Source: CAYLZO01 sp964387775 (lineage in GTDB: Bacteria > Chloroflexota > Anaerolineae > JAAYZQ01). From it: 9,115 nucleotides of DNA. The position numbers and the translations under genes are program-made. Below are positions 1 through 5,929 of the stretch, piece after piece; the first letter of the stretch is position 1; each line of letters begins with the position of its first letter. The stretch lies in contig CAYLZO010000218.1 in assembly GCA_964387775.1 (NCBI GenBank), positions 1 through 9,115 on the forward strand. The letters are read 5' to 3'. The notes below the pieces were generated by a model. The model searched no databases. It worked only from the letters and a program-made list of their open reading frames with translations, and was not told the DNA's origin.

Positions 1-248
<248 letters not shown>

Positions 249-271
249 AATAGTGCCTCCTCTCGGTTGTG

Positions 272-289
272 TGTGATTACCTGTTTACA
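272..289. promoter_or_regulatory. Partial palindrome upstream of katG, possible operator
   Basis: The 18-bp sequence TGTGATTACCTGTTTACA has matching TGT/ACA ends and partial inner symmetry. It lies 24 bp upstream of the katG GTG start, in the most AT-rich part of the perR-katG gap. It does not closely match the TTATAATnATTATAA PerR box known from Bacillus. No clear -10/-35 pair for katG was found. This is a weak candidate for the regulator's site. Confidence 0.2.
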
Positions 290-295
290 TCGCCT

Positions 296-337
296 CCCTG
301 GCGCGTCATCGTGGTTGTGCGTTCGCTTGCGCCAGGG
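296..337. repeat. Inverted repeat (hairpin) between perR and katG
   Basis: CCCTGGCGC (296-304) and GCGCCAGGG (329-337) are perfect 9-bp inverted arms around a 24-nt loop. They begin 15 bp after the perR stop codon. No T-tract follows in the minus-strand direction, so this is not a standard intrinsic terminator. It may attenuate or punctuate transcription between perR and katG, or be a protein-binding dyad. Confidence 0.5.
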
Positions 338-351
338 TGTTGTCTGCTGGC

Positions 352-792
352 CTATCCACCCTCCTGGCAATCGGGGCAGACGCCGTAGAAATCGAGCCGG
401 TGGCTGACGATCTCATAGTCCGACTGCTGGGCCACCTGCTGCACCAGGTCCTGGGCCATGCTCACCTCGGGATCCACGATCGTTCGGCAGCGGATACAGA
501 TGAGGTGAGGGTGGGGATAGGGTTTGTTGCCGTCGTAGCGGTTGTCGTCGTCGCTGAAGCCCAGCTCCAACACCTCGTCCAGGTCCTTGAGCAGGTTCAG
601 CGTCTTGTAGATGGTCGCGGGGCTGGTGGTTGGGAATTGGGCCTGGAGCTGGTCGTGCAGGTGGGAGGCGCTGGGATGCCCGTCGCTGGCGGCCAGGAGG
701 CGCAGCAGGGCAACGCGCTGCGGCGTCAACCGGTACGCCTGCTCGCGGAGCCGGCCTACCAATGCCTCGAACCTGGCTTGTGGATCAACCAT
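352..792 (-). CDS. perR: Fur-family peroxide-responsive regulator, PerR type
   Basis: A 146-residue metal-dependent transcription repressor of the Fur family. The N-terminal winged helix (about 1-85) contains YRLTPQRVALLRLL (20-33) and the recognition helix SPATIYKTLNLL (57-68). The C-terminal dimerisation domain has two CxxC pairs, C99/C102 and C139/C142, which form the structural zinc site. The residues aligning with the regulatory-metal ligands of Bacillus PerR are all present: H39, D87, H94, H96 and D107. Asp rather than Glu at the last position is the feature linked to peroxide sensing in PerR. The end VSHRLDFYGVCPDC also resembles PerR closely. The ATG at 792 is preferred over upstream in-frame starts because GGAG lies 5 nt upstream and the promoter is at 842-870. 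katG follows on the same strand. PerR is more likely than a ferric or zinc uptake regulator. Confidence 0.88.
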   Translation of the reverse strand: MVDPQARFEALVGRLREQAYRLTPQRVALLRLLAASDGHPSASHLHDQLQAQFPTTSPATIYKTLNLLKDLDEVLELGFSDDDNRYDGNKPYPHPHLICIRCRTIVDPEVSMAQDLVQQVAQQSDYEIVSHRLDFYGVCPDCQEGG

Positions 793-817
793 ATTGGCTC
801 CTTGTATGTGTCCACTC

Positions 818-827
818 TCTCTAGAGA
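818..827. promoter_or_regulatory. 10-bp palindrome TCTCTAGAGA in perR leader
   Basis: A perfect dyad, TCTCTAGAGA, lies between the predicted transcription start of perR (about 835) and its ribosome site. The position suits an autoregulatory operator, but the sequence is not a known PerR or Fur box. Confidence 0.25.
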
Positions 828-841
828 ACAAACTTCCACAA

Positions 842-870
842 AGTATACTACAGATAACCGAGCCTGTCAA
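842..870 (-). promoter_or_regulatory. Sigma-70-type promoter of perR
   Basis: On the minus strand, TTGACA (865-870) and TATACT (842-847) are separated by exactly 17 bp. The -35 box is perfect and the -10 box differs from consensus at one position. Transcription would start near 835, about 43 nt upstream of the perR ATG at 792. Confidence 0.8.
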
Positions 871-1107
871 ATGCGGCCCCTGTTGGGCTTTCGCAGCGGG
901 CAAAGACGGCAGCGACGAGATGGAGGTGTGAAGCCACGGGCTTGCCCAGATGTAGGGGTAGGTGGCACAGAGGCCTGGGTTGTACGAGTTTTCGGGCGAT
1001 TTTCGGGCAAGAATTGCGCAGCGGATGCGGCTTCCGTGCGCAGCAGGTCGGGGAGGACCGGCTGGGACCTGGCGTGATCGGAGAGACGAGAGAGAAAAAC
1101 AGGGCGC
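871..1107. other. Intergenic stretch with no recognisable gene
   Basis: Open frames here are shadows with no family signature I recognise. The only local structure is a short direct repeat, TTTTCGGGC at 989-997 and 1000-1008 (period 11). No tRNA, rRNA or CRISPR pattern was seen. Confidence 0.5.
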
Positions 1108-1430
1108 TCAAACCTCACGAGGGCCGGGAACGAGGCCGGAAGGGAGATGGGCGGCAGGGGGCATCGTGCCCCTCAGAGAGATACCTGTTCGAGAACGTCG
1201 CAGGGCTGCATTCTGGGCCAGGGCGCGCCGATAGTCGGCGGCCCTGTTCTTGTCCAGGAGTTGGCGCAGGCGCCAGGAGTGGGCCGGGTGGCGCAGCCAG
1301 GCCAGCGCCTCTTGGTGGAGCTGGCGCGCCACAAGCCGATCCGGCCTGCTTGTAGCGCTTTTTCGTAAGAGATGTCACCTCCTCCATGGCGTCGAACGTA
1401 GGTATGGACCAGTCCATCGGTCTGGGCCAT
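1108..1430 (-). pseudogene. Degraded sigma-70 region 2-like gene fragment
   Basis: On the minus strand, a frame starting at 1430 encodes MAQTDGLVHTYVRRHGGG followed by DISYEKALQAGRIGLWRA. This resembles the core of sigma-70 region 2 (compare the LVVSIAKRY...LPFLDLIQEGNIGLMRA pattern of housekeeping sigma factors). After LWRA, the expected region 2.3-2.4 (YDP.RG..FSTYA) is absent and the frame becomes low-complexity. From about 1332 a second minus-strand frame reads QLHQEALAWLRHPAHSWRLR then QLLDKNRAADYRRALAQNAALRR and ends at 1108. That has a protein-like composition but no family I can name. The frame upstream of 1430 is closed by a TAG at 1443-1445, although it stays open again above that. 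The simplest reading is a sigma-like gene with a frameshift or deletion. A short functional protein cannot be excluded. The family match is by eye only. Confidence 0.4.
1219..1246. repeat. Hairpin with 12-bp stem and one bulge
   Basis: CAGGGC (1219-1224), a bulged G, then CGCCGA (1226-1231) pair with TCGGCG (1235-1240) and GCCCTG (1241-1246) around the triloop TAG. In the plus direction it is followed by TTCTTG, which is too poor in T for a convincing terminator. It lies inside the degraded sigma-like region and could be coincidental in GC-rich DNA. Confidence 0.4.
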
Positions 1431-1521
1431 TGCCCGCCGTACCTATTCGCTGCGAAAACCCGCGAGGGACGAAAGATGTGATCTGTGCCGGTCTTCCGTA
1501 ACCTGTATGCCTCCACCTAGA

Positions 1522-1550
1522 TTGACCGATGACAACTTACTTGGTATAAT
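1522..1550 (+). promoter_or_regulatory. Extended -10 promoter of the tRNA nucleotidyltransferase gene
   Basis: TTGACC (1522-1527) and a perfect TATAAT (1545-1550) are separated by 17 bp. The -10 box is preceded by TGG, giving the extended TGnTATAAT motif. Transcription would start near 1557, leaving a leader of only about 11 nt before the ATG at 1568. Confidence 0.85.
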
Positions 1551-1567
1551 CGATCTGCGGAGGGCAG

Positions 1568-4183
1568 ATGGACCTGCAACTGATACTCACCCACGAGAAT
1601 ACCGATTTTGACGGGTTGGCGTCGCAGCTGGCGGCCTGGAAGCTCTATCCCCAGGCCCTGCCGGTGCTGCCCCGCCGCCCCAACCGTAACCTCCGCGACT
1701 TTGTGACCCTCTACTGGGACGAGCTGCCCTTCGTCCGCTACGAAGACCTGCCCCGCCGCCGCCAGGTGCAGCGCATCATCCTGGTCGATACCCAAACCCT
1801 GGTCACGCCCAAGGGCATGACCGACGACACCGCCGTGCAGATCGTCGACCACCACCCCCTGAGCCGCGACCTGCCGCCCAACTGGACTTACAGCGGCGAG
1901 GAGGTGGGTGCCACGGTGACGCTGCTCCTGGAGCGCATCCTCTCCGCCGGCCTATCGCTGACGTCGGTAGAGGCCACCCTGCTGGCCCTGGGCATCTATG
2001 AGGACACCGGCTCACTGGCCTATCCGACCACCACGGCCCGCGACCTGCGCTGCGCCACCTGGCTCGTCGAGCACGGCGCCAACCTGTCCGTCGTCAACGA
2101 TTTCCTCCACCATTCGCTCACCGAACAGCAGCTCGCCCTTTACGACGCCCTGCTGGACAGCGCCGAGTCCCTGAACCTGTCCGGCTACAGCGTCGTCGTC
2201 GCCACGGCCACGGCCGAGGGCTACGTCGAAGAGATCTCGACGCTGGCCCACAAGATCCGCGACCTCTACGACCCGGCCGGCCTCTTTCTGCTGGTCGATC
2301 TGGGCGAGCACTTGCAACTGGTGGCCCGCTCGACGACCGACGCCGTGGATGTGGGCCACATCGCCGAGCACTTTGGCGGGGGCGGGCACACCCGGGCGGC
2401 GGCGGCCCTCATCCGCGACCTGTCGCTGGAGACGGCCCACGAGATGCTGCTCGACTACCTGGAACGCCACATCCACCCCCGCGAGACCGTGGCCCAGATC
2501 ATGTCCCACGGCGTCCACACCCTGGCGCCCGACACGACGGTGGATGAGGCAGCCACGACGATGGCCCGCTACGGATTCGAGGGCTTTCCGGTCGTGGACG
2601 ACGAAAACCGGATCTTGGGCGTCCTCACCCGCCGCGAGATCGACCGGGCCAAGCGCTTGCACCTGGGCGACCAGCCCGTTCGCCACTACATGACCAAGGG
2701 CGACATCCACGTCACCCCGGAGGATTCGGTCGAGCGCCTGCAACAGGTCATGACCAACCACGGCGTGGGCCAGGTGCCCGTGGCCGACGACGGCGCGCCA
2801 GGTCGGATCATCGGCGTCGTCACCCGCACCGACCTGCTCAAGCTCTGGGCAGCGCCCGCCCACCAGCCGCCCCGCCAGCAGGAAATCGCGGCCAAGATCG
2901 AGGCGGTGCTGCCGGCGCCCCTGCTCGACCTGCTCCAGCAGGCCAGCCGGATGGCCCAGGAGATGGACGTGCCCCTCTACGTGGTCGGTGGCTTTGTCCG
3001 CGACCTGCTGCTCGGCGAGCCGAACCTGGACATGGACCTTGTGGTCGAGGGCGACGCCATCAAGCTGGCCCGCAGCCTGGCCCACCGCATCGGCGCCCGC
3101 AGCCGCAGCCACCGGCGATTCGGCACGGCCAAGATCATGCTGGAGGAACACGAGACCGACTTTGGCGTGCCCTTTCTCGATTTTGCCACGGCCCGGCTCG
3201 AATTCTACCCCTCGTCGGCGGCGCTGCCCGAGGTCGAGCGCAGCTCCATCAAGGCCGACCTCCACCGCCGTGACTTTACCATCAACACCCTGGCCATCCG
3301 CCTCGACTCGGACCACTATGGCGATCTGCTCGACTTTTACGGCGGCGAGCAGGACCTGGAGGACGGCCTGATCCGCGTGCTTCACAGCCTGAGCTTTATC
3401 GAGGACCCGACGCGCATCATGCGCGCCGCCCGGTTCGAGCAGCGGCTCGATTTTCGCATCGAGCCCCGCACCGAGGAGCTGATCGACAACGCCCTGCCCA
3501 TGCTTTCCCGTGTCAGCGGCGAGCGCATCCGCCACGAGCTGTACCTCATCCTCGGCGAGCAGCAACCGGAGCTGGCCCTCTGCCGGCTGGACGACCTGGG
3601 CGTGCTGGCCCAGATCCAGCCGCAGCTCACCTGCGACGAGGAGACGCGCCGGCTCTTTGAGCGCCTGCGCCAGGTCGTGGCCGGCGGCGCGTGGGCGGTG
3701 CCGACCTCCGGGGAGGGGCAGCCGGCCCCGGGCCTCTACCTGGCCCTCTTTACCTACGATCTCTCCCGGGCCAAGCTGGAGGCCCTCATCGGCCGCCTCA
3801 AGATCTTTCGCGACGACCTCGACCTGCTCCGCCAGGTCCTCGACCTCAAGGAGCGGGAGACAGACCTGGCCCGGCCGGCCCTGAGCAACCGCGAGATCGA
3901 CGACCTGCTGCGCTATGCCTCCACGGAGGCGCTCCTGGTCTTTTGGCTGGCAACCGACGACGAGCGGGTCCGCGAGCGGCTGTGGCGCTACGAGCACGTC
4001 CTGCGCCACGTCCAGCCGGCGGTGGACGGCGAGTACCTCAAGGGCCTGGGCCTGGAACCGGGGCCGATCTTTAGCAAGCTGTTGCGCGCCGTGCGCGGCG
4101 CCCTGCTCAACGGCGAGATCGAGACCGAGGCGGAGGAAAGAGAACTTGTTGCCCAGTTGATAGCCCAACGAGGAGAGGATTGA
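1568..4183 (+). CDS. Multidomain tRNA nucleotidyltransferase (DHH-CBS-CBS-PolyA_pol)
   Basis: An 871-residue enzyme expected to add or repair the 3' CCA (or its A or CC part) of tRNA. Domain order: a DHH phosphoesterase-like domain (about 1-300) with THENTDFDG (8-16), VDTQ (73-76), VDHH (93-96) and a DHHA1-type FGGGGH (269-274); two CBS repeats (about 305-363 and 370-428); then a class II nucleotidyltransferase head with GGFVRD (474-479), the metal-binding pair D488/D490, RRDFTIN (567-573), EDPTRIMRAARF (612-623) and ERIRHEL (652-658), followed by a helical tRNA-binding tail. Family catalytic residues look intact in both the DHH and head domains. The long architecture is known, for example from Aquifex. 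Sequence alone does not say whether it is CCA-, CC- or A-adding. GGAGGG lies 3 nt before the ATG, a rather tight spacing. The stop codon TGA forms part of the next promoter's -35 box. Confidence 0.92.
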   Translation: MDLQLILTHENTDFDGLASQLAAWKLYPQALPVLPRRPNRNLRDFVTLYWDELPFVRYEDLPRRRQVQRIILVDTQTLVTPKGMTDDTAVQIVDHHPLSRDLPPNWTYSGEEVGATVTLLLERILSAGLSLTSVEATLLALGIYEDTGSLAYPTTTARDLRCATWLVEHGANLSVVNDFLHHSLTEQQLALYDALLDSAESLNLSGYSVVVATATAEGYVEEISTLAHKIRDLYDPAGLFLLVDLGEHLQLVARSTTDAVDVGHIAEHFGGGGHTRAAAALIRDLSLETAHEMLLDYLERHIHPRETVAQIMSHGVHTLAPDTTVDEAATTMARYGFEGFPVVDDENRILGVLTRREIDRAKRLHLGDQPVRHYMTKGDIHVTPEDSVERLQQVMTNHGVGQVPVADDGAPGRIIGVVTRTDLLKLWAAPAHQPPRQQEIAAKIEAVLPAPLLDLLQQASRMAQEMDVPLYVVGGFVRDLLLGEPNLDMDLVVEGDAIKLARSLAHRIGARSRSHRRFGTAKIMLEEHETDFGVPFLDFATARLEFYPSSAALPEVERSSIKADLHRRDFTINTLAIRLDSDHYGDLLDFYGGEQDLEDGLIRVLHSLSFIEDPTRIMRAARFEQRLDFRIEPRTEELIDNALPMLSRVSGERIRHELYLILGEQQPELALCRLDDLGVLAQIQPQLTCDEETRRLFERLRQVVAGGAWAVPTSGEGQPAPGLYLALFTYDLSRAKLEALIGRLKIFRDDLDLLRQVLDLKERETDLARPALSNREIDDLLRYASTEALLVFWLATDDERVRERLWRYEHVLRHVQPAVDGEYLKGLGLEPGPIFSKLLRAVRGALLNGEIETEAEERELVAQLIAQRGED

Positions 4184-4208
4184 CAGAACTGGCAAAAGTC
4201 TCTATAAT
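4180..4208 (+). promoter_or_regulatory. Consensus promoter of the toxin-antitoxin module
   Basis: TTGACA (4180-4185) and TATAAT (4203-4208) are both perfect matches to sigma-70 consensus with an ideal 17-bp spacer. The -35 hexamer includes the TGA stop (4181-4183) of the preceding tRNA nucleotidyltransferase gene. Such a strong promoter suits a repressible TA operon. Confidence 0.9.
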
Positions 4209-4211
4209 ATT

Positions 4212-4235
4212 CCCTGGAAAAATCCCAGGAAAAAG
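4212..4235 (+). repeat. Tandem 12-bp repeat, likely antitoxin operator
   Basis: CCCTGGAAAAAT (4212-4223) is followed at once by CCCAGGAAAAAG (4224-4235). The two differ at two positions. The pair also forms an imperfect dyad through CCTGG (4213-4217) and CCAGG (4225-4229). It covers the predicted transcription start (about 4215) and reaches the ribosome site, where an autorepressing antitoxin complex would be expected to bind. Confidence 0.5.
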
Positions 4236-4243
4236 GGGGTTCA

Positions 4244-4534
4244 ATGGGCAAAGTCATGTTGTCGCCCGATGAATTGGTCACCAGCACCCAAGCTGCGGCG
4301 CAACTGCCTCGCTTGCTCGACAAGTTGGACGGCGGCCGCTGGTTTATCCAGCGGCGGAACAAGATTGAGGGGGTGCTCATCAGCCTGAACGAGTACGAGC
4401 GCTTGTCATCTCTGGCAGAACTCATAGACCACGTATTGCTGGCCCAGCTCGTGGCAGAACGAGAGCAAGTGGGAGTCGATCAATACCAAGATCTGGATGC
4501 CGTTTTGCAGGAACTGGGCATTGAGACTAGCTAA
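4244..4534 (+). CDS. Phd/YefM-family antitoxin
   Basis: A 96-residue antitoxin of a type II toxin-antitoxin system. The N-terminal part (about 7-54) has the Phd/YefM pattern: STQAAAQLPRLLDKL (14-28), then a beta hairpin with RWFIQRRNKIEGVLISLNEY (32-51). This region normally dimerises and binds operator DNA. The acidic, helical C-terminal half (about 55-96) would wrap and neutralise the toxin. The ATG at 4244 has an AGGGGG ribosome site 4 nt upstream. The stop codon overlaps the toxin start by one base (TAATG), implying translational coupling. The protein probably represses its own promoter through the 12-bp repeats just upstream. Third codon positions are less GC-rich than in the flanking genes, which suggests separate ancestry. 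Confidence 0.85.
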   Translation: MGKVMLSPDELVTSTQAAAQLPRLLDKLDGGRWFIQRRNKIEGVLISLNEYERLSSLAELIDHVLLAQLVAEREQVGVDQYQDLDAVLQELGIETS

Positions 4535-4845
4535 TGGCCAGCAACTACCAGGTCAAACTCCACCCGGCAGCCAAATCAGCCCTGGCTTCACTGGATGGTA
4601 GTCTGCAGAAGCAGGCATCCCGTCAGTTGCGCAAGCTCGCGGTCCATCCGCTCGCAGGTGAGCAACTGGGCTACAAAGCTGGATTCGATCTCAGCGGGTA
4701 TCGTTCCCTCCACTTTGCCGGCCAACGCTATCGCGTCGTCTACCGCCTGGATGCCGAAGCGCAAACAGTCTTGGTCATCGCCATTGGCAAAAAAGCCAAG
4801 TTTGAGGTCTATGACAAGGCCGCAGAACGAGCCGAGGGTCTGTAG
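4534..4845 (+). CDS. RelE/ParE-superfamily toxin
   Basis: A 103-residue toxin partner of the preceding antitoxin. Its order of elements fits the RelE/ParE fold: an N-terminal strand YQVKLHPAAK (5-14), two helices including LQKQASRQLRKLAVHP (24-39), then the sheet with DLSGYRSLHF (52-61), RYRVVYRLD (65-73) and VLVIAIGKKAKFEVYDKA (79-96). The basic and aromatic residues of the last strands (R65, R67, Y70, K86, K87, F90, Y93) are where RelE-type ribosome-dependent mRNA interferases keep their active sites. ParE-type gyrase poisons share the fold, so the target cannot be fixed from sequence. Length is normal and the frame is intact, so the module is probably functional. It starts within the antitoxin stop codon. 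Confidence 0.83.
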   Translation: MASNYQVKLHPAAKSALASLDGSLQKQASRQLRKLAVHPLAGEQLGYKAGFDLSGYRSLHFAGQRYRVVYRLDAEAQTVLVIAIGKKAKFEVYDKAAERAEGL

Positions 4846-4849
4846 ACCC
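4836..4849. repeat. Short palindrome over the toxin stop codon
   Basis: GGGTCT (4836-4841) and AGACCC (4844-4849) are separated by only GT, giving a 14-bp dyad that includes part of the toxin TAG stop. The loop is too short for a stable hairpin and no T-tract follows, so it is not a terminator. Confidence 0.3.
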
Positions 4850-4870
4850 CAGTCACCAGGCTTTAGACCA

Positions 4871-5422
4871 ATGACTTCTCTCCAACGCATCCACGTCGTC
4901 GGCACCAGCGGCTCGGGCAAGACGACGATGGCCCGCCGCCTGGCCGAGCTCCTGGGCATTCGCCACGTCGAGCTGGACGCCCTCCACTGGGAGCCGGAGT
5001 GGACGCCCGCCCCCGACTTTTGCGAGCGGGTGGCCGAGGCCCTGAGCGGCCCGGCCTGGACCACCGACGGCAATTACAGCCAGGTCCGCGACATCATCTG
5101 GGCCCGGGCCGACACCGTCGTCTGGCTGGATTATGCCCTGTCCCGCATCATGTGGCAAGTGACGACGCGCACCCTCCGCCGTTCCATCCGGGGGGAGGAG
5201 CTGTGGGGCACCAACCGCGAGAACCTGCGCGAGGCATTTTTCGGCCGGGACTCGATCATCTGGTACGCGCTCAAGACCTATCGCCGGCGCAAGCGCCAAT
5301 ATCCGGTCCTCTTTGCCCGGCCCGAGCACGCCCACCTGCGCGTCGTGCGCCTCGGATCGCCCCGGCAGGCCCGAGCCTGGCTGGCGCGCCTGCCCGAACC
5401 CCCGGGAGGGACAGCCCCATGA
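4871..5422 (+). CDS. P-loop kinase, topology-modulation / adenylate-kinase-like family
   Basis: A 183-residue P-loop NTPase. The Walker A loop is GTSGSGKTT (11-19). It is followed by the family pattern VELDALHWEPEW (33-44), DGNYSQVRDIIWARADTVVWLDY (66-88) and a basic C-terminal part with TYRRRKRQYPVLF then LRVVRLGSPRQARAWL. This pattern is typical of proteins annotated as DNA topology modulation protein (FlaR-like) or as adenylate-kinase-like small kinases. The true substrate is not established for most members. The frame is open further upstream, but that part overlaps the toxin gene in another frame, so the ATG at 4871 is the best start despite only a weak CAGG upstream. The gene ends in ATGA, overlapping the start of the YbaK-like gene, and the two are probably cotranscribed. 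Confidence 0.78.
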   Translation: MTSLQRIHVVGTSGSGKTTMARRLAELLGIRHVELDALHWEPEWTPAPDFCERVAEALSGPAWTTDGNYSQVRDIIWARADTVVWLDYALSRIMWQVTTRTLRRSIRGEELWGTNRENLREAFFGRDSIIWYALKTYRRRKRQYPVLFARPEHAHLRVVRLGSPRQARAWLARLPEPPGGTAP

Positions 5423-5892
5423 GTAAAATCCGAACCCACGCCGTCCGCGACCTCGACGAGCAAGGCATCCCCTACGACGTCATCGTCCAGGACCACAAGG
5501 CCCGCAACGTGGAGGAAGCCGCCGAGGAGCGCGACGTGCCCGTGACCCAGGTCGTCAAGACGTTGCTGGTCCGCCGCCCTGACCGAAAGCACCTCGTGGC
5601 CCTCGTCCGCGGCGACCAGCGCCTCAGCCTGAAAAAGCTGGCCCGCCTCGTCGGCGTCAAGTCGCTGGACATGGCCCCCGAAGCCGACGTGCCGCGCATC
5701 ACGGGCTACCGCGTCGGGGCCGTTTCGCCCTTTGGCCTGCGCCGCGACGACGCGCCCATCTACGTCGATCAACACATCCTGGAAGAGGCCCGGGTCAGCG
5801 TCAGCGCCGGGCGCCACGACGCCGGCCTGGAGCTGGATACCGACGACCTGGTCCGCGCCATAGACGGTCACGTGGCCGACATCACCGAGTAG
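5419..5892 (+). CDS. ybaK: YbaK/EbsC-family aminoacyl-tRNA deacylase (Cys-tRNA(Pro) type)
   Basis: A 157-residue stand-alone trans-editing protein. YbaK enzymes hydrolyse Cys-tRNA(Pro) made in error by prolyl-tRNA synthetase, acting in the cytoplasm. Visible signatures are AVRDLDEQGIPYDV (8-21), VTQVVKTLLVR (42-52) with the key lysine K47, a LVRGDQRLSLKKLARLVG block (62-79), and GYRVGAVSPFG (96-106), which matches the conserved GYxxGGxSPFG loop except for Ala in place of the second Gly. The usual length is about 155-160 residues. GGAGGG lies 8 nt before the ATG at 5419, and the start overlaps the upstream kinase stop (ATGA). Other members of the superfamily (ProX, INS domains) act on Ala- or Ser-tRNA, so the exact substrate is inferred. 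Confidence 0.86.
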   Translation: MSKIRTHAVRDLDEQGIPYDVIVQDHKARNVEEAAEERDVPVTQVVKTLLVRRPDRKHLVALVRGDQRLSLKKLARLVGVKSLDMAPEADVPRITGYRVGAVSPFGLRRDDAPIYVDQHILEEARVSVSAGRHDAGLELDTDDLVRAIDGHVADITE

Positions 5893-5915
5893 GGCAAGAT
5901 GCCATTTTGCCCTAC
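5889..5915. repeat. Long hairpin spanning the ybaK stop codon
   Basis: GTAGGGCAAGAT (5889-5900) and ATTTTGCCCTAC (5904-5915) form a 12-bp stem with one G-U pair and a GCC triloop. The ybaK TAG stop (5890-5892) is in the left arm, and the right arm ends directly before the AGGAG ribosome site (5916-5920) of the UbiB-like gene. No T-run follows, so it is not an intrinsic terminator. It could be an RNA stability or processing element or a copy of a dispersed palindromic repeat. Confidence 0.75.
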
Positions 5916-5929
5916 AGGAGCCGCAACCC

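Noticed and set aside
871..904. GCCC-CTGTT-GGGC followed by TTT as an intrinsic terminator upstream of perR
   Set aside because: Only four base pairs and three T residues, with no plus-strand gene to terminate.
337..1077. A 246-residue plus-strand frame opposite perR
   Set aside because: Its first half is antisense to perR and the rest has no family signal or ribosome site.
1157..1173. Hairpin GGGGCA-TCG-TGCCCC as a terminator
   Set aside because: The stem is short and no T-run follows on either strand. Chance pairing in GC-rich DNA is likely.
2012..4195. A 727-residue open frame antisense to the tRNA nucleotidyltransferase gene
   Set aside because: The plus-strand gene has full family motifs. 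The antisense frame is low-complexity, shows no motif, and is the expected mirror of GC-rich codon bias.
4595..4870. N-terminal extension of the kinase frame over the toxin gene
   Set aside because: The toxin frame is well supported there, and the Walker A motif sits at the normal distance from the ATG at 4871.
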